Shown: piece by piece, positions 15,241-23,469 of the stretch | Position numbering within the stretch: the stretch's first letter is position 1 | Layout: every line of letters starts with the position of its first letter | Source: DATBHZ01 sp036557185 | Lineage (GTDB): Bacteria; Actinomycetota; Acidimicrobiia; IMCC26256; JAENVU01 | Length of the DNA: 26,227 nt | Direction of reading: 5' to 3' | Assembly: GCA_036557185.1 (NCBI GenBank) | Contig: DATBHZ010000101.1 | Coordinates: forward strand, 1 to 26,227 | The notes under the pieces: model-generated | The model's input: only the letters and a program-made list of their open reading frames with translations | Database searches by the model: none | Told to the model about the DNA's origin: nothing | Made by a program: the position numbers and the translations under genes

Positions 15241-16226
15241 CGCGCCTGCAAGAGCTCCGCGAGCTCCCGGGCGAAATAGGTGAGCACGAAGTCGGCGCCG
15301 GCCCGCCGGATGGCGAGGAGGTGCTCGAGCGCGACCGCGGTGCCGTCGATCCAGCCGTTGTCCGCTGCGGCCTTCACCATCGCGTACTCACCGCTCACGT
15401 GATACGCCGCGACCGGCACGTCGAACGACGCGCGCACCGACGCGATCACGTCGAGGTATGCGAGCGCGGGCTTGACCATCACCATGTCGGCGCCTTCGGC
15501 GATGTCGAGTGCCGTCTCGTCGAGCGCCTCACGGCCGTTCGCCGCCTGCATCTGGTAGCCACGTCGGTCCCCCGACTTCGGCGCGCACTCGGCCGCGTCG
15601 CGGAACGGACCGTAGAGCGCCGACGCGTACTTCGCGGAGTAGGCGAGGATCGCCGTGTCCTCGAAGCTCGCGCTGTCGAGCGCGCCGCGGATGGTGGCGA
15701 CCTGACCGTCCATCATCCCGCTCGGAGCCACGATGTCGGCGCCCGCGGCAGCTTGAGCGATGGCGATGCTGCCGTAGCGCTCGAGCGTGCTGTCGTTGTC
15801 GACCTCGCCGTCGTCGGTGAGGAGCCCGCAGTGACCGTGGTCGGTGTACTCGTCGAGGCAGTTGTCGGCCATCAGCACGAGCGAATCGCCGACCTCGTCG
15901 CGCAGGTTGCGCAGCGCGACCTGGACGACACCGTCGGGGTCGTCGGCGGACGTACCGAGCGCGTCCTTGTGTGCCGGCACACCGAAAAGGATCACACCCG
16001 GGATACCGAGGTCCGCGAGCACGCGGACCTCTTTGCGCAGGCTCTCCTGGGTGTGCTGGACCACCCCGGGCATCGACGCGACCGGCTCCGGATGCTCGAT
16101 GCCCTCCTTGACGAAGAGCGGCGCGACCAGGTCGGCGACGGACAGCTGCGTCTCGGCGACGAGACGCCGGATCGCGTCGTTCCGGCGCAGCCGGCGAGGG
16201 CGTCGTTCGGGGAAGCTCACGGGCAC
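15237..16226 (-). CDS. hemB: Delta-aminolevulinic acid dehydratase (porphobilinogen synthase)
   Basis: Condenses two 5-aminolevulinate molecules to porphobilinogen (329 aa). Schiff-base lysines are visible in AYSAKYASALYGPFRDA and MVMVKPALAYLD. The metal site segment reads C123-L-D125-E-Y-T-D-H-G-H-C133. Two of the three zinc cysteines are kept and the middle one is Asp, a form between the zinc-type (three Cys) and magnesium-type (Asp/Ala) enzymes. Two in-frame GTGs (16226 and 16220) could start it. The first is four bases past the upstream stop. The gene overlaps hemL by four bases. Confidence 0.96.
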   Translation of the reverse strand: MPVSFPERRPRRLRRNDAIRRLVAETQLSVADLVAPLFVKEGIEHPEPVASMPGVVQHTQESLRKEVRVLADLGIPGVILFGVPAHKDALGTSADDPDGVVQVALRNLRDEVGDSLVLMADNCLDEYTDHGHCGLLTDDGEVDNDSTLERYGSIAIAQAAAGADIVAPSGMMDGQVATIRGALDSASFEDTAILAYSAKYASALYGPFRDAAECAPKSGDRRGYQMQAANGREALDETALDIAEGADMVMVKPALAYLDVIASVRASFDVPVAAYHVSGEYAMVKAAADNGWIDGTAVALEHLLAIRRAGADFVLTYFARELAELLQAR

Positions 16227-16230
16227 CAGG

Positions 16231-17712
16231 CTACGCCGTGCCGGACGGAGGACCGCCGCCCAGTGCCGCGAGCACCGTTGCCACCAACGCGTCGATCGTG
16301 TGCGGATCGGCCTCGGCGGTCACGGTGAAGCCGGCGTCACGCGCGGCTACCGAAGTGATGGGCCCGATGGAGAAGACCGCCGGAGCACCGTCGAGCGGCC
16401 CCACGAGCTCGACGAAGCGCGTCACTGTCGACGACGACGTGAAGGTGATCGCGTCGACATCTCCCCCGCGCACACGCGCGACATCGGCGTCGCTGGGCGT
16501 CCCCGCCTCCGTGCGGTACACCGCGAGCACGTCGACGTCGTACCCGCGCGCCGCGAGGCCTTCCGGCAGCACGTCGCGGGCCTGCTCGGCGCGTGCGATG
16601 AGCACCCGTTCGCCACCGCGGGACGACTCGGGGAACGCGTCGACGAGCGACTCCGCGACGTACCGCTCGGGGACCAGGTCCGCAGCGATGCCGCGGTGAC
16701 GAAGCGCTGCTGCGGTCCCCGGCCCGATGGCCGCAATCTTCACGGGCGCGAGCGCTCTCACGTCGCGGCCCGACGGCGTGATCCCGTCGTCGATGAAGGC
16801 CGCGACCCCGTTGGCGGAGGTGAACACCAGCCAGTCGAGCTCGTCGAGGTCGGGTGCGGTGAACGGCAGCGGCACCGTCGAGATCGTCGGCAGCTCGATG
16901 ACCTCCGCGCCGAGCGCTTCCAATCGCGCGCGGAGGCCGCTCGACTGCTCGCGGGCGCGTGTCACGACGATGCTCCGACCGAACAGCGGCCGCCGCTCGA
17001 ACCACGCAAGATCGAGCGCAGCGACGGGCCCGACCACGATCGCGCTCGGAGCCTGCACGCCGACTTCTGCGATCGTGCCGAGGGTGGCGCGGGTCGTGCG
17101 CTGGTCGGCGCGGGTTCCCCATCGGACCGCCGCGACCGGGGTCTCGGGCACCCGGCCGCCCTCGACGAGACGGCGCGCGATCTCGTCGATCCGGCCGGCA
17201 CCCATCAGGATGACGAGCGTGCCGCCTGCACGAGCGAGCGCATCCCAGTTGGTGTCGGTGGTTCCCTTGGCGGGGTCCTCGTGACCGGTGACCACGGTGA
17301 AGTGCGTCGAGAGCCCTCGGTGGGTGACCGGCACGCCCGCATACGCGGGAGCCGCGATCGCGCTCGTGATGCCCGGGACGATCTCGAACGGCACACCCGC
17401 GCTAGCGAGCGACTCCGCCTCCTCACCGCCGCGCCCGAAGACGAACGGGTCGCCACCTTTGAGACGCACCACCGTCCGGCCGCTGCGGCCGTGCTCGACG
17501 AGGGCGGCATTGATCCCGTCCTGGTCGAGCCCGGCCCGTCCGGGTGCCTTCCCGACGTTCACGCGCAGCGCGGCTTCGGGCGCGAGATCCAACAGGGACG
17601 GGTGGACGAGACGGTCGTAGACCACGACGTCGGCGCGCGCCAGCAGCTCGGCACCGCGCACGGTCAGCAGGCCCGGGTCTCCCGGGCCGGCGCCGACCAG
17701 GTACACGGTCAC
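16231..17712 (-). CDS. cobA-hemD: Fused uroporphyrinogen-III C-methyltransferase / uroporphyrinogen-III synthase
   Basis: Bifunctional protein (493 aa). The N-terminal half is the SAM-dependent uroporphyrinogen-III methyltransferase (siroheme/cobalamin branch), with GAGPGDPGLLT near residues 7-17, VVRLKGGDPFVFGRGGEE near 83-100 and VPGITSAIAAPAYAGVPVTH. From about residue 250 follows uroporphyrinogen-III synthase (FGRSIVVTRAREQ, the FTSANGV and TFTSSSTVTRF blocks, and SIGPITS). The fusion joins the haem and siroheme branches at their shared intermediate. GTG 17712 overlaps the hemC stop (GTGA), rejecting the longer upstream frame to 18024. Together with the precorrin-2 dehydrogenase upstream it gives a complete route to siroheme or precorrin-2. 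Confidence 0.95.
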   Translation of the reverse strand: MTVYLVGAGPGDPGLLTVRGAELLARADVVVYDRLVHPSLLDLAPEAALRVNVGKAPGRAGLDQDGINAALVEHGRSGRTVVRLKGGDPFVFGRGGEEAESLASAGVPFEIVPGITSAIAAPAYAGVPVTHRGLSTHFTVVTGHEDPAKGTTDTNWDALARAGGTLVILMGAGRIDEIARRLVEGGRVPETPVAAVRWGTRADQRTTRATLGTIAEVGVQAPSAIVVGPVAALDLAWFERRPLFGRSIVVTRAREQSSGLRARLEALGAEVIELPTISTVPLPFTAPDLDELDWLVFTSANGVAAFIDDGITPSGRDVRALAPVKIAAIGPGTAAALRHRGIAADLVPERYVAESLVDAFPESSRGGERVLIARAEQARDVLPEGLAARGYDVDVLAVYRTEAGTPSDADVARVRGGDVDAITFTSSSTVTRFVELVGPLDGAPAVFSIGPITSVAARDAGFTVTAEADPHTIDALVATVLAALGGGPPSGTA

Positions 17713-18602
17713 TGCGCGAGCTCCGCGAGCACCGCGCGCCCCCCGTGCTCGACGATCAGATCCCGAGCGACCGCGTGACCCAGCTCCTCGGGGTCGTCGC
17801 CGGTGGCGGACGCTCGCACGACGACGTGGCCGTCGAGCGAGGCGAGCAGCCCCTCGATCTGCACCACGCCGCTCGGCGCTGCGGTGGCGAGCGCCCCGCA
17901 CGGCAGCTCGCAACCTCCGCCCAGGTCGGCGAGGAAGGCACGCTCGGCCAGCACCTCGCGGTGCGCTGCCGCGTTGTCGATGCGCGCGAGCTCCTCGAGC
18001 ATCCGAGCGTCGTCCGCGCGGCACTCGACGGCGAGCGCGCCCTGTGCCACCTGCGGCAGCATCAGCGAGGGGTCGAGGACCTCGGTCGCGCGCGCGGACA
18101 GGCCCAACCGCTCCAGCGCTGCGTGCGCCACGACGATCGCGTCGAAGCGACCTGCCTTCTCGATGCGCGTCGCGATGTTGCCGCGCAGCTCCCCGAACCG
18201 GAGGTCCGGCCTGAGCGACGCGAGCTGCGCGCGCCGGCGCACGGACCCGGTCCCGAGCCGTGCGCCGGTGCGAAGGTCCTCCAAGCGGGATCCGACGAGC
18301 GCGTCGCGCGGATCGGCTCGCTCGGGGACTGCCGCCAGCACGAGACCGCTCAGCGTCCCTGCGGGGAGGTCCTTCGCGGAGTGGACGGCGACGTCGGCGT
18401 GCCCGCGCAGGACTGCCTCCTGGACCTCCTTGACGAAGACGCCGGTGCCGCCGAGCGCGTGGATCGAGGAAGCGGTGTCGCGGTCGCCCGTCGTCGAGAC
18501 GACGACCAGCTCACCCTCCCCTCCCAGCAGCTCGAGGACGCGCTCAGCCTGCCAGCGCGCCAACGCGCTCCCGCGTGTCGCGACGCGCACGGGTGCGCTC
18601 AC
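17709..18602 (-). CDS. hemC: Hydroxymethylbilane synthase (porphobilinogen deaminase)
   Basis: Polymerises four porphobilinogen units to hydroxymethylbilane (297 aa). The dipyrromethane cofactor attaches to C231 in LGGGCELPCG. N-terminal ATRGSALARWQAE, the VHSAKDLP loop and the arginine-rich GTGSVRRRAQL and RGNIATRIEK substrate segments are all present. It begins with GTG 18602, overlapping the hemA stop by four bases, and overlaps cobA-hemD by four bases at its other end. Size and motifs are ordinary for the family. Confidence 0.97.
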   Translation of the reverse strand: MSAPVRVATRGSALARWQAERVLELLGGEGELVVVSTTGDRDTASSIHALGGTGVFVKEVQEAVLRGHADVAVHSAKDLPAGTLSGLVLAAVPERADPRDALVGSRLEDLRTGARLGTGSVRRRAQLASLRPDLRFGELRGNIATRIEKAGRFDAIVVAHAALERLGLSARATEVLDPSLMLPQVAQGALAVECRADDARMLEELARIDNAAAHREVLAERAFLADLGGGCELPCGALATAAPSGVVQIEGLLASLDGHVVVRASATGDDPEELGHAVARDLIVEHGGRAVLAELAQ

Positions 18603-19888
18603 TCCGGTGGTGGCGGTGGTGTGTCCTCGGGAAGGTCGAACAACGCGGACAGCGCGTCGGCGTAAAGCTCGCCGCGCGCCGTGCCCGCCGTGTCCTTGAG
18701 CCGGACCGTCGGATCGTGGAGCAGCTTGTTGACGATGCGCTGGGTGAGCGCCTCGACGGCGTCGCGCTGCTCGGGGTCGAGCCCGTCGAGCTTGCTCCTG
18801 AACCGCGCGAGCTCCGCCGTGCGGACGCTCTCGGCGCGCGTCCTGAGCGCGGTGACGACAGGTGCGACCTCGCGCGCGGTGCGCTCGGTCTGGAACCGCT
18901 CCAGCTCGTCCATGATGATCGACTGGACGCGGCCGATCTCCCGCCGTCGCTCGTGCATCGACGTCTCGGTGAAGCTCATGAGGTCGTCCATGTCGAGGAG
19001 GGACACACCTGCAACGCTCCCCGCGCCGGGATCCACGTCGCGGGGCACTGCGATGTCGACGACGAGCAGCGGCGCACCGTCACGACGCTCCATCACGGCC
19101 TCGATGTCGTCGCGCTCGACGTGGATCTCGCTCGAGTCGGTAGCAGTGAGCAGGACGTCGACCGTGGTGAGGACCTCGGTGAGCTCGCTCAGCGGCACGG
19201 CTCGCCCGCCGAGGCGGCCCGCGAGGTCGACAGCGCGTGCATGGGTGCGGTTCGCGACCACGACCTCACCGACGCCCGCGCTCACGAGCGACCGGCCGAA
19301 GCCCTGAGCGACGTCGCCCGCGCCGAGGATCAGGACGGAACGCCCGCGCAGGGAGAACATCTTCTGCTCGGCGAGGGCGACGGCAGCAGAGGCGATCGAC
19401 AATGCCCGTTGCCCGATCGTCGTTTCCGTCCGCGCACGCTTGCCCACCTCGATGGCCTGACGGAACACGCGGGCCATGAGCTGCGACGAGACGCCTTCGT
19501 CCTGGGCGAGCTGCCATGCGTCCCGCACCTGCCCGAGGATCTCGCCCTCGCCGAGGATCATGGAGTCGAGCCCGGCGGCCACGCCGAACAGGTGGGCGAC
19601 CGCACCGTCGTCGTAGTAGGTGTACAGGTGCTCGGCGAAGTCGTCCGGGGTGGCCGACGCCTGCTCCGCGAGGAAATCGAGCGCATCCGAGACCGCTGCG
19701 TGGAACTTGGTGCAGCGCGCGTAGATCTCGGTGCGGTTGCACGTCGAGAGCAGCACCACCTCCGCGAGATGCTCCCGCAGCGCCAGATCGTGCACGGCCT
19801 TGACCATGCGGGACGACGGCACCGCCACCCGCTCACGCATCTCCACCGGTGCGGTCCGGTGGTTCAGGCCTACGACGATCAGAGACAC
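18599..19888 (-). CDS. hemA: Glutamyl-tRNA reductase
   Basis: First committed enzyme of C5-pathway tetrapyrrole synthesis, reducing glutamyl-tRNA(Glu) to glutamate-1-semialdehyde with NADPH (429 aa). The catalytic nucleophile is C50 in LLSTCNRTEIYA. NHRTAPVE (9-16), the EGEILGQVRDA block, and the NADPH motif LGAGDVAQGFG near residue 190 are present. The helical dimerisation domain follows. The C-terminus ends in a proline run. The GTG start overlaps the upstream gene by ten bases. Placement behind rex suggests redox control of haem supply. Confidence 0.97.
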   Translation of the reverse strand: MSLIVVGLNHRTAPVEMRERVAVPSSRMVKAVHDLALREHLAEVVLLSTCNRTEIYARCTKFHAAVSDALDFLAEQASATPDDFAEHLYTYYDDGAVAHLFGVAAGLDSMILGEGEILGQVRDAWQLAQDEGVSSQLMARVFRQAIEVGKRARTETTIGQRALSIASAAVALAEQKMFSLRGRSVLILGAGDVAQGFGRSLVSAGVGEVVVANRTHARAVDLAGRLGGRAVPLSELTEVLTTVDVLLTATDSSEIHVERDDIEAVMERRDGAPLLVVDIAVPRDVDPGAGSVAGVSLLDMDDLMSFTETSMHERRREIGRVQSIIMDELERFQTERTAREVAPVVTALRTRAESVRTAELARFRSKLDGLDPEQRDAVEALTQRIVNKLLHDPTVRLKDTAGTARGELYADALSALFDLPEDTPPPPPE

Positions 19889-20523
19889 GAGCGAAGCAGC
19901 TCCCTGGCCTCGGCCTCACGGCCGTTGCGAATCAAGTCGAGGATGCCGAAGTCGAGGGCCCGTTGCCAATCGGCGTCCTCGCTGGAACGGCCACCGGCGC
20001 GCATCTGCTCGCGTTCCTCGGAGAGCATGCCGAGCAGGACCTCGTATTCGGGGCCCAACTCCGCACTGAAGCGCTCCTTCAGGTAGGCGGCGAGCGCCGG
20101 GCTGCGCCCGTTCGTACCGATCGTCACCACGATATCCCCGCGCCGGACCACTGAAACGAGCGTGAACGAGCAATTCGCCGGGTCGTCGGCCGAGTTCAGC
20201 CAGACACGCCGGTCCTGCGCGGCGTCGAAGACCGCGGCATCGACCTCGCTCACACCGGTCGCCGTGAACGCCAGCCAGGTTCCGTCGAGATCCGAAGGCT
20301 CGAACGGCCGCTCGTGCCACTCGACCCGCCCCTCGCGTGCCCACGCCCGAACCTTCTCCGACGCTTGCGGCGCGACCACGACCACATCGGCACCGGCATC
20401 GAGCAGGGGTGCGATCTTGCGTGCGGCGACGCGCCCTGCGCCGACCACCACGCACCGGCGGCCCGCCACGATGAAGTTGGCCGGGACACCCGTCAAACCT
20501 GCGCGTGGGGCCGGATCCGTCAT
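19879..20523 (-). CDS. Precorrin-2 dehydrogenase / sirohydrochlorin ferrochelatase (siroheme synthase N-terminal type)
   Basis: A 214-aa protein of the Met8p/CysG-N family, oxidising precorrin-2 to sirohydrochlorin with NAD+ and possibly inserting iron. The Rossmann motif VVVGAGRVAARK is near residues 24-35. The conserved LNSADDPANCSF segment carries the Asp used by this family, and GTNGRSPALAAYLKE follows. The ATG overlaps the rex stop (ATGA) and the 3' end overlaps hemA by ten bases. With the methyltransferase domain two genes downstream it completes siroheme synthesis, split over two polypeptides rather than the three-domain CysG. Confidence 0.92.
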   Translation of the reverse strand: MTDPAPRAGLTGVPANFIVAGRRCVVVGAGRVAARKIAPLLDAGADVVVVAPQASEKVRAWAREGRVEWHERPFEPSDLDGTWLAFTATGVSEVDAAVFDAAQDRRVWLNSADDPANCSFTLVSVVRRGDIVVTIGTNGRSPALAAYLKERFSAELGPEYEVLLGMLSEEREQMRAGGRSSEDADWQRALDFGILDLIRNGREAEARELLRSCL

Positions 20524-21197
20524 GCGGGCGACCTCTCCGGGTACGGCGGGCGCGATTGGTAGAAGGAGAGGATCTGCAGCTCCGTCGCCAGGTCGACCTT
20601 CCGCAGCTGCACGCCCTCGGGGACGGTGACCACTGCCGGGGCGAAGTTCAGGATCGAGCGGACGCCCGCTGCGATCAGCCTGTCGGACACCTCCTGGGCA
20701 ACCGCCGCAGGGGTCGCGATGATCCCGATCGTGATGCCGCGGTCCTTCACGACGCGCGGCAGGTCGTCGAGCGCCTCGACCCGGAGGTCACCCACCGTGG
20801 CGCCCACCTTGGTCGGGTCGGAGTCGACGAGGGCGAGCACACGGAAGCCGCGCGCTCCGAAACCCCGATAGTTGGCGAGCGCCTGACCGAGGTTCCCGAT
20901 GCCGACGATGGCGACGGGCCAGTCGTGGGTGAGGCCGAGCTCGCGCGAGATGCGGTCGACGAGGACGGATGCCTCGTAGCCGACGCCCCGGGTGCCGAAG
21001 GACCCGAGGTACGAGAGGTCCTTGCGGACCTTGGCCGCATTGACGCCGGCCAGCTCCGCCAGCCGGTCGGACGAGAGCGTCGAGATCCCCTCGTCGGTGA
21101 GCTCGAGCAATGCCCGGTAGTAGAGGGGCAGTCGGGCGACGGTTGCCTCGGGAATGGCGCGCTCCGAGCCTTCGTTCCCAGCTCCGATGCCTTCCAC
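20520..21197 (-). CDS. rex: Redox-sensing transcriptional repressor Rex
   Basis: NADH/NAD+-sensing repressor (225 aa from the chosen start). The N-terminal winged helix contains IPEATVARLPLYYRALLEL (about 15-33) and the recognition segment NAAKVRKDLSYLGSFGTRGVGY (given here as the region 53-74). The NADH-binding Rossmann motif GIGNLG is at 99-104, and the domain-swapped C-terminal helix follows. Open frame continues to 21269, but that would place a Rex-like operator (21220-21237) inside the gene. GTG 21197 or GTG 21218 are the realistic starts. It heads the haem operon and overlaps the precorrin-2 dehydrogenase gene as ATGA. Confidence 0.95.
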   Translation of the reverse strand: MEGIGAGNEGSERAIPEATVARLPLYYRALLELTDEGISTLSSDRLAELAGVNAAKVRKDLSYLGSFGTRGVGYEASVLVDRISRELGLTHDWPVAIVGIGNLGQALANYRGFGARGFRVLALVDSDPTKVGATVGDLRVEALDDLPRVVKDRGITIGIIATPAAVAQEVSDRLIAAGVRSILNFAPAVVTVPEGVQLRKVDLATELQILSFYQSRPPYPERSPA

Positions 21198-21219
21198 GGG
21201 CGTCGAGCCTACCCGCACT

Positions 21220-21237
21220 TCGTGCAGAGATTCACAA
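21220..21237. promoter_or_regulatory. Candidate Rex operator
   Basis: On the minus strand the 18-mer reads TTGTGAATCTCTGCACGA. The known actinobacterial Rex site is TTGTGAA-N4-TTCACAA. The left half is identical and the right half matches at 5 of 7 positions. It lies 22 bp upstream of the chosen rex start and 31 bp upstream of the divergent ATG at 21269, so one site could control both directions. Autorepression of rex-hem operons by Rex is known in Streptomyces; here it is inferred from the match. Confidence 0.7.
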
Positions 21238-21268
21238 GGTGCGGGGAGGGGAAAGTACCCTGATTCCA

Positions 21269-22018
21269 ATGGTCATCGGGCTTGCGTTCCTGGCTACCGC
21301 GATTGCCACGCTGTTCGCCCAGGCGACCCTCGTCCGCTACACGAAGGACCACCGCCCCCAGGACCGAGCGTGGACGATCTCGCTCGCGCTGTTCGCGCTC
21401 GCCTCCGCCGCCCTGGCGACCGGCACCTCGACCGGGTGGGACAACGGGACGTTTCGGATCTTCTACCTGTTGGGCGCGGTCGTGACCGTTCCCTGGCTCG
21501 CGCTCGGCACCGTGTACCTGCTCGCAGGGCCGAAGGCCGGGACACGCGCGCAGTGGGGCCTGGTCTTCTTCAGCGGCCTGGCGGCCGGCGTGGTGCTCAC
21601 GGCACCGATCAGCGGCACCATCCACGGAACGACGATCCCCGTGGGCAAGGACGTGTTCGGCGCGTTCCCGCGCGTGCTGGCCGCCGTCGGCAGCGGCGTC
21701 GGCGCGACGGTGATCATCGCCGGGGCGCTGTGGTCGGCGTGGCGGTTCGCACGTGCGCGATCGGAGCCGGGGAACGGGCGGCGCGCGGGCGCCAACCTGC
21801 TCATCGCGTTGGGAACGCTGATCCTGTCGAGCGGTGGGCTCATCCAGGGCATCGCCGGCAAGGACGAGGCGTTCGTGCTGACGCTCGCCGTTGGGATCGC
21901 TGTGATCTACGCAGGATTCCTCGTCGCATCCGGCGCACGCAGCTCGCGGCGCAACAGCTTGCCCGCGACGTTGCGCGGGAGCTCCTCGACGAAGTCGATC
22001 GTCGAAGGCACCTTGTAA
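21269..22018 (+). CDS. Polytopic membrane protein, divergent from rex (function unknown)
   Basis: Unrecognised 249-aa membrane protein with about seven helices spread over residues 1-220 and short loops, no catalytic motif visible. The last ~30 residues (from ASGARSSRR) are hydrophilic and are encoded opposite the 3' end of the acyl-CoA ligase-like gene. ATG 21269 is chosen because the hydrophobic sequence begins there. A purine-rich gggaggggaaag lies about 14 bases upstream, a little far for a ribosome-binding site. The promoter region is shared with rex and contains the Rex-like operator, so redox-dependent expression is possible. Confidence 0.8.
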   Translation: MVIGLAFLATAIATLFAQATLVRYTKDHRPQDRAWTISLALFALASAALATGTSTGWDNGTFRIFYLLGAVVTVPWLALGTVYLLAGPKAGTRAQWGLVFFSGLAAGVVLTAPISGTIHGTTIPVGKDVFGAFPRVLAAVGSGVGATVIIAGALWSAWRFARARSEPGNGRRAGANLLIALGTLILSSGGLIQGIAGKDEAFVLTLAVGIAVIYAGFLVASGARSSRRNSLPATLRGSSSTKSIVEGTL

Positions 22019-23385
22019 CGCGCGAGCGAACGCGCGACGTGCTCCCGGACCTCGTCAACAGCGGGTGAACAGCCCTCGGCGCAGACCACGAACGCCGCGA
22101 CCGCCTCACCGGTGCGACGGTCGGGCACGCCGATCACCGCGGCATCGATCACGTCGGGGAACGTCAGCAGCGCGTCCTCGACCTCGTTGGGGAACACGTT
22201 GAACCCCGAGACGATGACGAGATCCTTCGAGCGATCGACGAGCCGCAGCATTCCGTCCGGCTCCGCGACGGCGACGTCACCGGTGTGCAGCCAGCCGCCG
22301 GCGAGCACCCGTTCCGAGGCCTCCGGATCCCGCCAGTATCCGGGGAAGACATTCGGGCCGCGCACCCAGATCTCCCCGGGGTCGCCGACGAGGACGTCCT
22401 CTCCCTTCGGCCCGACCAGGCGGACCTCCACACCCGGCACGGGAGGCCCGATGGACCCCCAGCGCGGCTCGGGATCCGCGGCGTTCGTGGTGACGATCGG
22501 TGACGCCTCGGTGAGGCCGTAGCCCTCGTGGAGCACGACACCGAAGCGGTCGTGGAACGCCCGGCCGATCCTCGGCGGGAGCTCGGCCGCCCCGGAGACG
22601 GCGAGACGCAGCGAACGCAGCGCGTCAGGTGGTGCGACGTCGTCACCGAGCTCGAGCATCGCGTCGTACATCGTCGGCACCCCGGCAACGATGGTGACCT
22701 CGTGCTCGGCGATCGCACGCACCGCCTCCGCCGCGTCGAACGAGCCCAACAGGATGTTGTGCATGCCCGCAGCCAGCGCCACACCGAGCGCGACGTTCAG
22801 ACCGAACACGTGGAAGCAGGGCAGCATCACGAGCCCGACATCGCGCGGGCCAACTCGCAACCCAGGATGACGCTGCACCTGGTCGATGTTCGCCGCGAGG
22901 TTTCCGTGCGTTAGCAACGCGGCGCGCGGCGCGCCGGCGGTCCCCGAGGTGAACAGGAGGACGGCGCCGTCGTCGTCAGCCCGGTCGACCGGATCGAGAC
23001 CGCCCTTACCGGTTGAGAAGAGCGGCTCGATGTCGACCGCGTTCGCCAGCGCGAGCCCGGCGCACGCAGGGCCACGCAGGACGAGGGATGCCTCGACGAG
23101 CGCGATCTCGCGCTCGAGCTCGGGCATCGGTGCCTGGGGGTTCAGCGGGGTGGCGATCCCGCCCGCCGCGAGGATCCCCAGATAGGCGGCCACGAAGGCC
23201 ACGTCGTTGCCGCTGAGGAGCACCACCCGGTCTCCTGCCCCGATGCCCCGCTCAGCCAGGACGGCGGCGATCGATGCCGCAGCGGCCCGCAGCTCGCCGA
23301 AGGACCACTGCCGGGCGCCCTCCGTCAGCGCCGGGGCGGCCGAATCCGCGGAATCGGCGGGCAGGAGCTTGCGGACCAGGTTCAC
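21907..23385 (-). CDS. AMP-forming acyl-CoA synthetase/ligase family protein (ANL superfamily)
   Basis: Adenylate-forming enzyme (492 aa), most like long-chain fatty acid CoA ligases that activate a carboxylate through an acyl-AMP. The P-loop-like motif reads TSGTAGAPRAALLTH, where the family has TSGTTGxPKG, so the second Thr, the Lys and the Gly are replaced. Other core motifs are intact: GYGLTEASP, LHTGDVAVAEPDG, RSKDLVIVSGFNVFPNEVE, and the C-terminal catalytic Lys in NVAGKLLRREL. GTG 23385 has no clear ribosome-binding site and may be leaderless. Its last 112 bp overlap the convergent membrane-protein gene. Substrate cannot be told from sequence. Confidence 0.9.
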   Translation of the reverse strand: MNLVRKLLPADSADSAAPALTEGARQWSFGELRAAAASIAAVLAERGIGAGDRVVLLSGNDVAFVAAYLGILAAGGIATPLNPQAPMPELEREIALVEASLVLRGPACAGLALANAVDIEPLFSTGKGGLDPVDRADDDGAVLLFTSGTAGAPRAALLTHGNLAANIDQVQRHPGLRVGPRDVGLVMLPCFHVFGLNVALGVALAAGMHNILLGSFDAAEAVRAIAEHEVTIVAGVPTMYDAMLELGDDVAPPDALRSLRLAVSGAAELPPRIGRAFHDRFGVVLHEGYGLTEASPIVTTNAADPEPRWGSIGPPVPGVEVRLVGPKGEDVLVGDPGEIWVRGPNVFPGYWRDPEASERVLAGGWLHTGDVAVAEPDGMLRLVDRSKDLVIVSGFNVFPNEVEDALLTFPDVIDAAVIGVPDRRTGEAVAAFVVCAEGCSPAVDEVREHVARSLARYKVPSTIDFVEELPRNVAGKLLRRELRAPDATRNPA

Positions 23386-23469
23386 GGCGGGAGTCTGGCA
23401 GAGCCTCCCGACGCCGCAAATTGGGCCTCAATTGCACCAACAGGCCACTTTTTGCCGTTAGGCGAAAAA

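Noticed and set aside
21198..21269. Longer N-terminus of Rex starting at 21269
   Set aside because: It would embed the Rex-like operator in the coding sequence and adds residues not typical of Rex.
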